Shown here: positions 1 through 9,182 of the stretch, one piece after another
Layout of the letters: each line of letters begins with the position of its first letter
How positions within the stretch are numbered: position 1 is the stretch's first letter
Origin: Bradyrhizobium erythrophlei
GTDB lineage: Bacteria > Pseudomonadota > Alphaproteobacteria > Rhizobiales > Xanthobacteraceae
Direction: 5' to 3'
Length of the DNA: 64,000 bases
Assembly (NCBI RefSeq): GCF_900142985.1
Contig: NZ_LT670849.1
Coordinates: forward strand, 5,596,501-5,660,500
The notes under the pieces: generated by a model
What the model saw: the letters and a program-made list of their open reading frames with translations, nothing else
What the model was told of the DNA's origin: nothing
Databases searched by the model: none
Program-made: the position numbers and the translations under genes

Positions 1-1110
1 CATGATCAGCCCGCCGGTCGCATCGAGATTGGCACGCATGCGCACGGTGTCGACTTCGAGGCCCTCGGCGATGTCGACAATGGCACTGAGCGCGCCCGAG
101 GTGACGAGCAGCAGGCTCGGCAGGGTCGGCCACTCCGCGTGCCACGGCCCGGCGCTACGTTCGTGATCGCCGACTTGTGCGGCAAAGATCGTTGCCGCCA
201 GGTTCGGCGCCATGGTCGCGGCGGCAATCGCGCTCGCAGCGGCGACGGGGTTGCGCTTATGCGGCATGGTGGAGGAGCCGCCGCGGCCCTCGCCTGACGG
301 TTCGAAGGCTTCGGCGACGTCGGTCTGCATCATCAATTGAACGTCGCGCGCGATCTTGCCGCAGGTGCCGGCGATGATCGCGAACACGGAGGCTGTCTCG
401 GCGATACGGTCACGGTGGGAGTGCCAGGGCGCTTCCGGCAGCGGCAATTGAAGAATGTCGGAAAGTTTTTCGGCGACGATCCAGCCCTGATTGCCAAGGG
501 CTGCAAGCGTGCCAGCCGCGCCGCCGAACTGAAGCGCGAGCGCATGATCTTTCAGATGCAGCAAGCGGCCGCGCGAGCGATGCAGGCTCGCGGCATATTC
601 GGCGAGCTTCAGGCCGAACGGCATCGGCAGCGCATGTTGCAACCAGGTGCGCGCCACGACCGCGGTGTTGCGGTGTTGTCGCGCAAGCCGCGCAAAGCCG
701 GTCACGGCGCGGTCGATGTCGGACAGCAGCGCGTCGATGCCGGCGCGCAGGGTCAGCATGGTCGCGGTATCGATCACGTCCTGGCTGGTCGCGCCCCAAT
801 GCACGAAGCGGGCGGCGTCCTTGTCGGTCCTGGCGACCTCTGCCGTGAGCGCCTTGACGAGAGGAATAGCCAGATTGCCGGACCGCGTGGCGGCTTCGGC
901 GAGCGATGCGAGATCGAAGGCATCTGCCTTGCAGGCCTTGGCAATGGCCTCCGCAGTGCCCGCCGGAACGATGCCGGCTGCGCTCTCGCTCTGCGCCAGC
1001 GCTGCCTCGAAATCGAGCATGAATTGCAGGTAAGCGCGGTCGTCGCACAACGCGCGCATGGCGGCGCTTGAGAGCATGGGCGCAAGCAGCGGTGAGAGCG
1101 AGGTACTCAT
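1..1110 (-). CDS. pcaB: 3-carboxy-cis,cis-muconate cycloisomerase, 3' end outside window
   Basis: The frame is open from the ATG at 1110 to the left edge (370 codons, no stop), so the C-terminus is missing. The protein belongs to the aspartase/fumarase superfamily: HWGATSQDVIDT around residues 102-113 and the signature GGSSTMPHKRNP around residues 275-287 are both visible. This combination is typical of PcaB, which cycloisomerises 3-carboxy-cis,cis-muconate to gamma-carboxymuconolactone in the protocatechuate branch of the beta-ketoadipate pathway in the cytoplasm. Other pca genes would be expected to the left. Adenylosuccinate lyase is the main alternative but fits the N-terminal blocks less well. 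It is divergent from the cox cluster. Confidence 0.85.
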   Translation of the reverse strand, partial: MSTSLSPLLAPMLSSAAMRALCDDRAYLQFMLDFEAALAQSESAAGIVPAGTAEAIAKACKADAFDLASLAEAATRSGNLAIPLVKALTAEVARTDKDAARFVHWGATSQDVIDTATMLTLRAGIDALLSDIDRAVTGFARLARQHRNTAVVARTWLQHALPMPFGLKLAEYAASLHRSRGRLLHLKDHALALQFGGAAGTLAALGNQGWIVAEKLSDILQLPLPEAPWHSHRDRIAETASVFAIIAGTCGKIARDVQLMMQTDVAEAFEPSGEGRGGSSTMPHKRNPVAAASAIAAATMAPNLAATIFAAQVGDHERSAGPWHAEWPTLPSLLLVTSGALSAIVDIAEGLEVDTVRMRANLDATGGLIM

Positions 1111-1156
1111 CGGGGCGGACCTAACCACCGTTGCAGCCCGGTGCCAATAATAAAAG

Positions 1157-1323
1157 CCAGTCGAGTGGATTTGACATTCGCTACCCATCCAGCCGCAGGC
1201 TCGTCAAGCGAATGTCAAATCCAAAACTCCACTAGAAACCCATATTTGCTAGTGGTCCTTCGATTCTAACATTCGCAAAGTGGCCGCTGAGAAGGGATGC
1301 GAATGCTAGAATCGGACCGCTAG
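1157..1323. repeat. Double-hairpin dispersed repeat, copy A
   Basis: This 167-bp element is two hairpins joined by a linker. In hairpin 1 the 16-bp arms 1167-1182 and 1207-1222 are perfect reverse complements (GGATTTGACATTCGCT and its complement). Hairpin 2 spans 1249-1323, with outer arms CTAGTGGTCC/GGACCGCTAG and inner arms around GATTCTAACATTCGCA. The linker contains ATATTTGCTAG. Copies B (14151-14319) and C (19275-19441) share the architecture. It fills most of the gap between divergent pcaB and coxG; I see no gene or clear promoter in the rest of 1111-1424. Confidence 0.85.
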
Positions 1324-1424
1324 CGCAACCCAGCTAGGCGGCCGACTCAGCCAGTCGCGCTCTTCCTTTTCGCGCTTTCGTGCATTAGTTCATGGGTGAG
1401 TGTTTGGACTGAACGGAGACGCAC

Positions 1425-1871
1425 ATGGCCATGACGATGCACGGGGAGGTCCAGCTTCCCGCTTCACGCGAGGCGGTCTGGGCCAAGCTGAACGACCCCG
1501 AGGTGCTCAAGGCCTGCATCCCCGGTTGCGAGGAATTGGAACGGACCGAGGACAACGGCTTTCGCGCGGCGGCGAAAATGAAGGTCGGCCCGGTGTCGGC
1601 GCGCTTCAAGGGCCGCGTGGCGCTGAGCGATCTCGATCCGCCGAACGGCTACAAGATCTCCGGCGAGGGCGAGGGCGGGGTGGCCGGCTTCGCCAAGGGC
1701 GGCGCGACGGTGGCGCTGGCCGACAAGGATGGCGGTACGCTCCTGACCTATAATGTCGAGGCGCAGATTGGCGGCAAGCTCGCCCAGCTCGGGCAGCGCC
1801 TGGTCAACGGTGCGGCCAAGAAACTGGCGGACGAGTTTTTCGCGAATTTCGCCAAGGCGGTGGAAGGCTGA
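1425..1871 (+). CDS. coxG: CO dehydrogenase subunit G-like (CoxG/SRPBCC) protein
   Basis: A 148-residue protein of the CoxG branch of the SRPBCC lipid-binding fold. The N-terminal block with PASREAVWAKLNDPEVLKAC, followed by IPGCEEL, and the later GEGEGGVAGFAKGGA are typical. CoxG proteins are accessory factors, thought to help membrane association or maturation of CO-dehydrogenase-type molybdenum hydroxylases. An alternative ATG lies two codons downstream at 1431. It leads the plus-strand cox cluster, 149 bp ahead of coxS. Confidence 0.85.
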   Translation: MAMTMHGEVQLPASREAVWAKLNDPEVLKACIPGCEELERTEDNGFRAAAKMKVGPVSARFKGRVALSDLDPPNGYKISGEGEGGVAGFAKGGATVALADKDGGTLLTYNVEAQIGGKLAQLGQRLVNGAAKKLADEFFANFAKAVEG

Positions 1872-2020
1872 CTTTCGGGTCCCGCCCGAAGAAGGCCGTG
1901 TAAAGCCAAGCCATGCGGTCATGAGGTTGCTCATCGCCGCCACGGCCCATATTATGACCCCGAAACACCTGAAATCACTGCGCCGCCGGGCAGCGTCGGC
2001 GCGGACATAGAGAGCCCGGA

Positions 2021-2506
2021 ATGGCGAAAATCTCCCTGATCGTGAACGGAAATCCCGTCAACGCGAATGTCGATCCCCGTACCCTGCTCGTGCAGCTCCT
2101 GCGCGAGAATCTGCGGTTGACCGGCACCCATGTTGGCTGTGACACCTCGCAATGCGGCGCCTGCGTCGTGCATCTGGACGGCAGGGCGGTCAAGTCCTGC
2201 ACCACGCTGGCCGTGATGGCCGACGGCCACGAGGTCAGAACCATCGAAGGGTTGGCCGCCGACGGTGGGCCCCTGCATCCGATGCAGGAAGCCTTCCGCG
2301 AGCACCACGGCCTGCAATGCGGCTTCTGCACCCCCGGCATGATCATGACCGCGATCGATATCGTTCACCGCAAGGGCCACGATCTCTCCGATCACACGAT
2401 CCGCGAAGAGCTCGAAGGCAATCTGTGCCGTTGCACCGGCTATCAAAACATCGTGCAGTCGATTGCGGCCGGCGCCAAGGCGATGGCCAAATCCGATCTC
2501 GCGTAA
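2021..2506 (+). CDS. coxS: CoxS-type [2Fe-2S] small subunit of a molybdenum hydroxylase
   Basis: 161 residues with both iron-sulfur motifs of the family. The plant-ferredoxin-like cluster is [16 protein letters not shown] with a later C (about residues 43-64), and the second cluster is [11 protein letters not shown] followed by [12 protein letters not shown] (about residues 101-145). In this family the subunit carries electrons from the molybdenum site in the large subunit to FAD in the medium subunit. It lies 37 bp upstream of coxM; the large-subunit gene usually found between S and M in form II clusters is absent. Confidence 0.92.
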   Translation: MAKISLIVNGNPVNANVDPRTLLVQLLRENLRLTGTHVGCDTSQCGACVVHLDGRAVKSCTTLAVMADGHEVRTIEGLAADGGPLHPMQEAFREHHGLQCGFCTPGMIMTAIDIVHRKGHDLSDHTIREELEGNLCRCTGYQNIVQSIAAGAKAMAKSDLA

Positions 2507-2543
2507 ACGCATCACGGCGACCTAAGGACCTCAGGGACTTCCG

Positions 2544-3350
2544 ATGTACGAATTCAAATATCATCGTCCGGGCACCGTGCGGCAGGCGGCAAACCTGCTG
2601 GTCAAGAATGAGGACGCCAAGGTGATCGCCGGCGGCCACACGCTGTTGCCGGTCATGAAGCAGCGCCTCGCAAGCCCGCCGCATCTGGTCGATCTCTCCC
2701 ATATCGAGGGTCTCGACGGCATCGAGATGAAGGGCCGCTCGCTCGTCATCGGCGCCACCGCGACCCATTACACGGTCGCGAATTCGGCCGTGGTCGGCGA
2801 GGCAATCCCGGCGCTTGCCGAGCTCGCCGGCATGATCGGGGATCCGGCGGTGCGTCATCGCGGCACCATTGGCGGCTCGCTCGCCAACAACGATCCGACC
2901 GCCGATTATCCGGCCGCCGTTCTGGCGCTGGGCGCGACTGTCGTCACCAACAAGCGCCGCCTCAAGGCGGAGGAATTCTTTCAAGGGATGTTCTCGACCG
3001 CGCTTGAGAGCGACGAGATCATCACCAAGGTGATGTTCCCGCTGCCCAAGAAGGCGGCTTACGTCAAATTCCGCAACCAGGCCTCGCGTTACGCGCTGGT
3101 CGGTGTGTTCGTCGCCAGGCGCCCGTCGGATGTACGGGTCGCGGTCACCGGCGCGGGCTCCGATGGCGTATTCCGCCTGACCGCCTTTGAGGAAGCGCTG
3201 AAGAAGCGTTTTTCGGCGAAAGCGCTCGACGGTCTGACCGTGCCGCCGGATGGTCTCAACAGCGACCTGCACGGCAGCGCCGAATATCGCGCGCATCTGA
3301 TTGCGGTGATGGCGCGTCGCGCGGTCGAGGCGGCGACCGCAAAGTCCTGA
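2544..3350 (+). CDS. coxM: CoxM-type FAD-binding medium subunit
   Basis: 268 residues of the xanthine dehydrogenase/CO dehydrogenase FAD-subunit family. [14 protein letters not shown] (about residues 29-42) and [17 protein letters not shown] (about 107-123) are the two flavin-binding blocks, and a CO_deh_flav_C-like C-terminal region follows. It would pass electrons from the CoxS clusters through FAD to the quinone pool or another acceptor. The length is normal and the reading frame intact. Neighbours are coxS upstream and the MoxR-like coxD 37 bp downstream. Confidence 0.9.
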   Translation: MYEFKYHRPGTVRQAANLLVKNEDAKVIAGGHTLLPVMKQRLASPPHLVDLSHIEGLDGIEMKGRSLVIGATATHYTVANSAVVGEAIPALAELAGMIGDPAVRHRGTIGGSLANNDPTADYPAAVLALGATVVTNKRRLKAEEFFQGMFSTALESDEIITKVMFPLPKKAAYVKFRNQASRYALVGVFVARRPSDVRVAVTGAGSDGVFRLTAFEEALKKRFSAKALDGLTVPPDGLNSDLHGSAEYRAHLIAVMARRAVEAATAKS

Positions 3351-3387
3351 GATCGTTGATTCTCGCTACAGCAAGGCTGGCTCGTCC

Positions 3388-4296
3388 ATGACCGCATCGG
3401 CGTTACCCCAATCCGTCGACGCCATGATGGAGCTGTTGTCCTCGCGCGGCTATATCGCTGAGCGTTCACTCGCGACCGTCGCCTATCTTTCGCTCCGCAT
3501 GGGGCGGCCGTTGTTTCTCGAAGGTGAGGCCGGTGTCGGCAAGACCGAGATCGCCAAGGTGCTGTCGGCAGGCCTCGGACGCAAGCTGATCCGCCTGCAA
3601 TGCTATGAGGGCCTCGATGCGGCCTCCGCCGTCTACGAGTGGAACAGTGCCGCGCAGATGATCGCGATTCGTCTGGCGGAAGCTGCCGGCGATACCGATC
3701 GCGAGCAGCTCTCGGGCGATATCTTCGCCGAACGTTTTCTGATCAAGCGGCCGCTGTTGCAGGCGCTCGAACCTGAGGTCGCGGGCGCGCCGGTGCTCTT
3801 GATCGACGAACTCGACCGCGCCGACGAGGCGTTCGAGGCTTACCTGCTGGAAATCCTGTCGGACTTCCAGATCACGATCCCCGAATTCGGCACGGTGAAG
3901 GCGCCGCAGCCGCCGATCGTGATCATCACCTCGAACCGCACCCGCGAAATCCATGACGCGCTGAAGCGGCGCTGTCTTTATCATTGGGTCGATTATCCGT
4001 CTGCTGAGCGGGAGCTTGCGATCGTCAAATCTCGCTTGCCCGGCATCTCGGCGAAACTGTCGCAGCAGGTCGTGCGCTTCGTGCAGGCGCTGCGGCATCA
4101 GGATTTCTACAAATCGCCCGGCGTTGCCGAGACGCTCGATTGGGCGCATGCGCTCACCGAGCTCGATGCGCGCTCGCTGACGCCGCAAGCAATCGGCGAC
4201 AGTTTGGGGGCGCTGCTCAAATACCAGGACGACATCGCGCGCCTTCAGGGCGAGACGCTACAAAACGTTTTGAAAGAGGCGACGAGCGAGACCTGA
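3388..4296 (+). CDS. coxD: CoxD-like MoxR-family AAA+ ATPase
   Basis: 302 residues. The Walker A motif GEAGVGKTE lies near residues 46-54 and the Walker B block VLLIDELDRADEAFEAY near 136-152; ITSNRTREIHDALKRRC supplies the sensor 1/arginine-finger region. MoxR ATPases pair with VWA proteins; in cox clusters CoxD and CoxE act in maturing the active-site cluster of the molybdenum enzyme. The VWA partner is the next gene, in the same direction. Confidence 0.9.
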   Translation: MTASALPQSVDAMMELLSSRGYIAERSLATVAYLSLRMGRPLFLEGEAGVGKTEIAKVLSAGLGRKLIRLQCYEGLDAASAVYEWNSAAQMIAIRLAEAAGDTDREQLSGDIFAERFLIKRPLLQALEPEVAGAPVLLIDELDRADEAFEAYLLEILSDFQITIPEFGTVKAPQPPIVIITSNRTREIHDALKRRCLYHWVDYPSAERELAIVKSRLPGISAKLSQQVVRFVQALRHQDFYKSPGVAETLDWAHALTELDARSLTPQAIGDSLGALLKYQDDIARLQGETLQNVLKEATSET

Positions 4297-4322
4297 TCGC
4301 GCGTTGAATGACGAGGTCACCG

Positions 4323-5519
4323 ATGGCCGCCGATCACCAAATCCCCACCGGCCGGACCGCCGATAACATCGTCGGTTTTGCACGCGCCTTGCGGGCGGCG
4401 GGCATCCCGGTCGGGCCGGGGGCCGTGATCGACGCCATGAACGCGGTCCAGCTCGTCGATATCGGCAATCGCGCCGACGTGTTCACGACGCTGGAAGCCA
4501 TCTTCGTCAAGCGCCACGAGCACGCGCTGATTTTTGCGCAAGCCTTCGATCTGTTCTTCCGCGCCGCCGACGAATGGAAGCAGATGCTGGACTCGGTGCC
4601 GCTGCCGGACCAGCCGAGGAAGAAGCCGCAAGCAGGCTCACGCCGCGTTCAGGAGGCGTTTTCCCAGACGCAGATGACCGAGACGCCGCGGGCGCAGGCC
4701 GAGGAGCTGCGGCTTTCGGTGTCCGACAAGGAAATCCTGCAAAAGAAGGATTTCGCGCAGATGACCGCCGCCGAAATCGCCGAAGTCACGCGCGCCATCG
4801 CCAACATGAAGCTGCCGCAGGCGGAGCTGCGCACCCGCCGCTACCGGCCGGACGCGCGCGGGCTCAAGCTCGATATGCGGCGTACCCTGCGCGGATCGCT
4901 CCGCACCGGCGGCGATATTATTGACATTCGCAAGCTCGGGCGGATCGAGAAGCCGGCGCCGATCGTGGCGTTGCTCGATATCTCGGGTTCGATGAGCGAA
5001 TATACCCGCTTGTTCCTGCATTTCCTGCATGCCATTACCGATGCGCGCAAGCGCGTGTCGGTATTTCTGTTCGGCACGCGCCTGACCAATGTGACGCGCG
5101 CGCTCCGCGCACGGGACCCCGACGAGGCGCTGGCGAGCTGCTCCTCGGCAGTGGAAGACTGGGCCGGGGGGACGCGGATCGCGACCTCGCTGCATACCTT
5201 CAACAAGCTCTGGGGCCGCCGCGTGCTCGGCCAGGGCGCGATCGTGCTGTTGATTTCTGACGGGTTGGAGCGCGAGGCCGATACCCGTCTTGCCTTTGAA
5301 ATGGACAGGCTGCATCGTTCCTGCCGCCGCCTGATATGGTTAAACCCGCTGCTGCGGTATGGTGGCTTTGAACCCAAGGCGCAGGGCATCAAAATGATGC
5401 TGCCGCACGTTGACGAATTCCGCCCGGTGCATAACTTGAAGTCCATCGAAGGGTTGATCGAGGCGCTATCGGCGATGCCACAGCTGCATCACCGCAGCCT
5501 GACGCGGTCAGCTGCTTGA
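4323..5519 (+). CDS. coxE: CoxE-like VWA-domain protein
   Basis: About 398 residues. The C-terminal half is a von Willebrand A-type domain with a MIDAS motif, ALLDISGSMSEYTR, followed by SDGLERE near the distal acidic strand. The N-terminal half is helical and charged, as in CoxE. The ATG at 4323 is preferred because ACGAGG precedes it at suitable distance; the in-frame ATG at 4308 would add five residues but has no Shine-Dalgarno-like sequence. It is the expected partner of the preceding MoxR ATPase. Confidence 0.87.
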   Translation: MAADHQIPTGRTADNIVGFARALRAAGIPVGPGAVIDAMNAVQLVDIGNRADVFTTLEAIFVKRHEHALIFAQAFDLFFRAADEWKQMLDSVPLPDQPRKKPQAGSRRVQEAFSQTQMTETPRAQAEELRLSVSDKEILQKKDFAQMTAAEIAEVTRAIANMKLPQAELRTRRYRPDARGLKLDMRRTLRGSLRTGGDIIDIRKLGRIEKPAPIVALLDISGSMSEYTRLFLHFLHAITDARKRVSVFLFGTRLTNVTRALRARDPDEALASCSSAVEDWAGGTRIATSLHTFNKLWGRRVLGQGAIVLLISDGLEREADTRLAFEMDRLHRSCRRLIWLNPLLRYGGFEPKAQGIKMMLPHVDEFRPVHNLKSIEGLIEALSAMPQLHHRSLTRSAA

Positions 5520-5543
5520 ACAAGAACAATCGGTGAGGCTCCC

Positions 5544-5867
5544 ATGCTCGATCGTGACGAAGATATTCTGAAAGCCGCTGAAGACTGGCAGAAGGCTGGC
5601 CACGGCGTGGCGCTCGCCACCGTCGTCGAGACCTGGGGTTCAGCGCCGCGGCCGGCGGGCTCCAACCTCGTGATCAATGATGACGGCACGTTCTTAGGGT
5701 CGGTCTCCGGGGGCTGCGTCGAAGGCGCCGTCGTCACCGAGGCGCTCGACGTGATCGCCAGCGGCGAACCGAAGATGTTGGAGTTTGGCGTCGCCGACGA
5801 GACCGCCTGGAATGTCGGACTGTCCTGCGGCGGCACCATTCGCGTGTTCGTCGAGAAAGTCGGTTAG
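5544..5867 (+). CDS. XdhC/CoxI-family protein, N-terminal-domain type
   Basis: 107 residues matching only the XdhC_CoxI domain: ATVVETWGSAPRPAGSNLVI, followed by SGGCVEGAVV and LSCGGTIRVFVE. XdhC proteins bind molybdenum cofactor, help its sulfuration and insert it into apo-enzymes. The Rossmann half of a normal XdhC is encoded by the next gene three bases downstream, so the two products probably act together. Such splitting is common in cox clusters and there is no sign of a recent frameshift. Confidence 0.85.
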   Translation: MLDRDEDILKAAEDWQKAGHGVALATVVETWGSAPRPAGSNLVINDDGTFLGSVSGGCVEGAVVTEALDVIASGEPKMLEFGVADETAWNVGLSCGGTIRVFVEKVG

Positions 5868-5870
5868 GTA

Positions 5871-6569
5871 ATGAAGCTCGCGACGCTGAAGGAATTGAAC
5901 ACCGAGCGCGCCGCGCGGCGGCCGGTGATCGTCGTGACCGACACATCCAATGGCGAGCAGCGCCTGGTCAAGGCCGCGGACTTTGCCCGCGATCCCTTGG
6001 AGGCCGAGTTGTCCAAGCAGTTGCGCATGGGCAAGAGCGCCAATGTCGAGGTCGGCGGCAAGAAGTGGTTTCTCAACGTCTATGCGCCGACCGCGCGCAT
6101 GGTGATCGTCGGCGCGGTCCATATCAGCCAGGCCTTGGCGCCGCTCGCCCGCTCGCTCGGTTATGATGTCACGGTGGTCGATCCGCGCACGGCGTTCGCG
6201 AGCCCGGAACGTTTCCCCGACGTGCCGCTCGTTGCCGAATGGCCCGACGTCGCGTTGCCGCCCTTGAATGTCGATCATTACACGGCATTTGTCGCGGTGA
6301 CGCACGATCCCAAGATCGACGATCCGGCGCTCCTGCATGCCTTCGCGCGCGACTGCTTTTATATCGGCGCGCTTGGCTCACGAAAGACGCATGCCAAGCG
6401 CGGCGAGCGGCTAAAGGCGCTCGGCGCGACCGATGCCGACATCGCCCGCATCCATGCGCCGATCGGGCTTGCGATCGGCGCCGTCTCGCCGTCCGAGATC
6501 GCGGTGTCGATCATGGCCGAGATCACCGCGAGCCTGCGGATGCCCAAAGAAAAAAAAGCCGCAGCATGA
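5871..6569 (+). CDS. XdhC-family protein, Rossmann-domain type
   Basis: 232 residues. The C-terminal part is the XdhC Rossmann domain: MVIVGAVHISQALAPLARSL near residues 79-98, then VDPRTAFASPERF, THDPKIDDPAL and YIGALGSRKTHAKR. With the short preceding protein it makes up a complete XdhC-like molybdenum-cofactor chaperone. It is tightly coupled: three bases after its partner, and its TGA overlaps the ATG of the next gene. Confidence 0.87.
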   Translation: MKLATLKELNTERAARRPVIVVTDTSNGEQRLVKAADFARDPLEAELSKQLRMGKSANVEVGGKKWFLNVYAPTARMVIVGAVHISQALAPLARSLGYDVTVVDPRTAFASPERFPDVPLVAEWPDVALPPLNVDHYTAFVAVTHDPKIDDPALLHAFARDCFYIGALGSRKTHAKRGERLKALGATDADIARIHAPIGLAIGAVSPSEIAVSIMAEITASLRMPKEKKAAA

Positions 6570-8170
6570 AATTCGGCCCTGCCAGTCCAGCGGACGCGCT
6601 CGGTGGCGTCACCGTTCATACCCTGCGTCAGGGTCCGCTGGTGCTCAAGAAGGGCACTACGATTGGGCCGGCCGAAGTCGCGGCGCTGAACAAGGCGGGC
6701 GTGAGGGAGGTCGTCGTCGTACGGCTCGAGGACGGCGACGTCTCCGAGGACGTCGCGGCTGCCAGTATCGCGAAGGCGATTGCCGGCGAGGGCATTCACG
6801 TCGAGCGCGCCTTCACCGGCCGCGCCAATCTGTTCGCCGCCAAGGCCGGCGTGCTGGTGGTGGACCGTGCCGCGGTCGATCGCATCAACGGCGTCGACGA
6901 AGCGATCACCTTTGCCACCCTCTCTGCCTTCAAGCCGGTGGTCGAAGGTGAAATGATCGCAACCGTGAAATTGATCCCGTTCGGGGTCGAAGCGAAGTTG
7001 TGCGATGCCGCGGTCGAGGCCGCCAAAGGCGGCGCGTTGCGGGTTGCGCCTTACGTGATCAAGCGCGTCGGCGTGATTTCGACCCTGCTGCCGGGGCTTT
7101 CGCCGAAGGTCGTCGACAAGACGCTGAAGGTAACGGCGGAACGGCTTGCACCGGCAGGCGCAACCATCATGGCCGAGCGCCGTGTGCCGCATGACGAGAC
7201 GGCGCTGAAGGCCGCCATGAAGGAATTGCTCGGTCTTGGCGCCGAGCTCGTGATCGTATTCGGCGCTTCCGCAATCGCCGATCGCCGGGACGTGATTCCA
7301 TCCGCGCTTTCCGGCATCGGTGGCGCGATCGAGCATTTCGGCATGCCAGTCGATCCGGGCAATCTCCTGCTGATCGGCAAGGCCGGCAACACGCCGGTGC
7401 TCGGCGCGCCCGGCTGCGCGCGCTCGCCGGTCGAAAACGGTTTTGACTGGGTGCTGATGCGTCTGCTTGCGGGCCTCAAGGTGACCCGCGCCGAATTGAT
7501 GGGGATGGGCGTTGGCGGTCTGTTGATGGAAATTGTGACGCGGCCGCAGCCGCGCGCGAGCCTCGAGGTTGACGACAATCGCGATGTCAGTGCGGTCGTG
7601 CTAGCCGCCGGCCGCTCGACCCGCATGGGCGGTCCCAACAAGTTGCTGGCCGAACTCGATGGCCAGAAGCTGGTCCGGATCGTGACCGAACAGGTGCTGG
7701 CTTCGAAAGCCAAAAACGTCATCGTGGTCACCGGCCATCAGGCCGATCTGGTCGAGAAGGCGCTCACCGGGCTCGACGTCAAATTCGTCCGCAATCCTGA
7801 TTTTGCGCACGGCCTTGCAAGTTCGGTGAGAGCCGGCATCTCGGCGGTGCCGAAGCAGGCCGACGGCGCGGTCATTTGTCTCGGCGACATGCCGATGATC
7901 TCGGCCGGTCTCATTGACCGCCTGATTGATTCGTTCGCGCCGGATCGCGGCCATTTGATCGCGGTCCCCGTCAGCGACGGCCGCCGCGGCAATCCGGTGC
8001 TGTGGTCGCGCCGCTTCTTTAATGAATTGATGACGCTCGACGGCGATGTCGGCGCCCGTCATCTGATTGCGAAGCATAACGAAGCGGTGGCTGAGGTCCC
8101 GGTCCAGGGCGACGGCGCGTTTCTCGATATCGATACGCCGCAGGCGCTGGAGGCCGCGCGTAGTGCTTGA
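6566..8170 (+). CDS. MoeA-like molybdopterin-binding / MobA-like nucleotidyltransferase fusion
   Basis: 534 residues. The start is the ATG at 6566, which overlaps the preceding stop codon; the same frame is open further upstream but that part overlaps the XdhC gene. Residues 1-340 resemble a molybdopterin-binding MoeA/MoCF region (VFGASAIADRRDVIPSAL, GAPGCARSPVENGFDW). From about residue 345, VVLAAGRSTRMGGPNKLLAE is the nucleotide-binding start of a MobA/MocA-type transferase, with LGDMPMIS further on. The fusion probably activates and caps the molybdenum cofactor for the hydroxylase served by this cluster, e.g. to the cytosine dinucleotide form. Substrate preference cannot be read from sequence. 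Confidence 0.85.
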   Translation: MKFGPASPADALGGVTVHTLRQGPLVLKKGTTIGPAEVAALNKAGVREVVVVRLEDGDVSEDVAAASIAKAIAGEGIHVERAFTGRANLFAAKAGVLVVDRAAVDRINGVDEAITFATLSAFKPVVEGEMIATVKLIPFGVEAKLCDAAVEAAKGGALRVAPYVIKRVGVISTLLPGLSPKVVDKTLKVTAERLAPAGATIMAERRVPHDETALKAAMKELLGLGAELVIVFGASAIADRRDVIPSALSGIGGAIEHFGMPVDPGNLLLIGKAGNTPVLGAPGCARSPVENGFDWVLMRLLAGLKVTRAELMGMGVGGLLMEIVTRPQPRASLEVDDNRDVSAVVLAAGRSTRMGGPNKLLAELDGQKLVRIVTEQVLASKAKNVIVVTGHQADLVEKALTGLDVKFVRNPDFAHGLASSVRAGISAVPKQADGAVICLGDMPMISAGLIDRLIDSFAPDRGHLIAVPVSDGRRGNPVLWSRRFFNELMTLDGDVGARHLIAKHNEAVAEVPVQGDGAFLDIDTPQALEAARSA

Positions 8171-8273
8171 TGTTCACGCGCCGTCCAACAATTTTTTGAT
8201 CACTGATTTCCGTTCACCAAGTTGAAACGTCCTCTCTCTTAAGTTTCGGCCCGCTGAGGTTTGGGAGGGGGTC

Positions 8274-8666
8274 TTGATCGTTTCGACAGCCGTCGCGCGG
8301 CGGCGCGCGCTATTCGTTCTCACATTCACGTTGCTCGTCTGCGCCTCCCGCCTGATCACGGAAAGCCGTGCCGCGGGCGCTTTTGCGGTCGGCAAATGCG
8401 GCGCCTACGGCCAGGCCTACGATTATCCGGCTGAAGGGGCGGCGCGTGCCGCCGCGCTCAAGCAATGCAATGGCGACTGCAAGGCGATCACCATGAAGCA
8501 TGCTTGTGCCGCGCTTTCCGTCGACATGGCCAATCCCTGTGGCGCGCATGGCTATGCGGTCAAACCGCACATTTCGGGTTCTCTCAACGAGGCGACCCGC
8601 GAATGCTACAAATATGGCGGCAAGGAATGCGTGATCCGCGCCTGGGCCTGTGACGCCAAAGGATAA
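8274..8666 (+). CDS. Small secreted Cys-rich protein (DUF4189-like)
   Basis: 130 residues from a TTG start preceded by GGGAGGGG. The N-terminus (RRRALFVLTFTLLVCA) is signal-peptide-like. The mature part has spaced cysteines (KCGAYG, QCNGDC, HACAA, NPCGAHG, ECYKYGGKEC, WACD) and the alanine-rich segment GAARAAALKQC, resembling DUF4189 repeats. A periplasmic disulfide-bonded protein is likely; no function is known. It does not appear to belong to the cox cluster. Confidence 0.7.
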   Translation: MIVSTAVARRRALFVLTFTLLVCASRLITESRAAGAFAVGKCGAYGQAYDYPAEGAARAAALKQCNGDCKAITMKHACAALSVDMANPCGAHGYAVKPHISGSLNEATRECYKYGGKECVIRAWACDAKG

Positions 8667-8771
8667 TGCGACCACTGATGATGCGATAGCCGCGCGCGCA
8701 AATCCTTGCCCTAATGGTTCGGAGTTTTCGGACGCCCCGCGGATCCGAAATGCCGTTCGTTGGAGTCCTCC

Positions 8772-9182
8772 ATGCAATTCGACACCAAGATCGCGGTCGT
8801 GATTCGGACCGATCTCGAACCGTGGCAAAAACTCAACGTTGCCGCGTTTCTGGCCTCCGGCATCGCCGCGGCGTTTCCGGAATGCATCGGCGAACCCTAT
8901 GCCGATGGCTCCGGCACGCCGTATTTGTCACTGATCGGTCAGCCGATCCTGATCTATGGCGCGGATCGTGCGGCGTTGTCGCGCGCGCTTGAACGATCGC
9001 TGGCGCGCAATGTGCGGCCTGCGGTCTATACCGAGGAGATGTTCAAGACTTCGCACGATGCCGCCAACCGTGAGGCGGTGAGGGCGGTCGCGCGGGCCGA
9101 TCTCAACCTGGTCGGCCTCGCCATGCGCGCGGATCGCAAGCTGATCGACAAGATCGTCGATGGCCTGAAGTTTCACAGCTGA
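8772..9182 (+). CDS. DUF2000-family protein
   Basis: 136 residues from the ATG at 8772 (TGGAG lies upstream). MQFDTKIAVVIRTDLEPWQK, then LNVAAFLASGIAAAFPECIGEPYADGSG in pieces, matches the DUF2000 family, a small alpha/beta fold related to peptidyl-tRNA hydrolase II-like proteins. No catalytic role is established. It stands alone between a secreted protein and the TetR operon. Confidence 0.75.
   Translation: MQFDTKIAVVIRTDLEPWQKLNVAAFLASGIAAAFPECIGEPYADGSGTPYLSLIGQPILIYGADRAALSRALERSLARNVRPAVYTEEMFKTSHDAANREAVRAVARADLNLVGLAMRADRKLIDKIVDGLKFHS

Noticed and set aside
6239..6565. Upstream extension of the MoeA/MobA-like gene
   Set aside because: It overlaps the XdhC Rossmann gene in another frame and is Arg-rich; the ATG overlapping the XdhC stop is the natural start.
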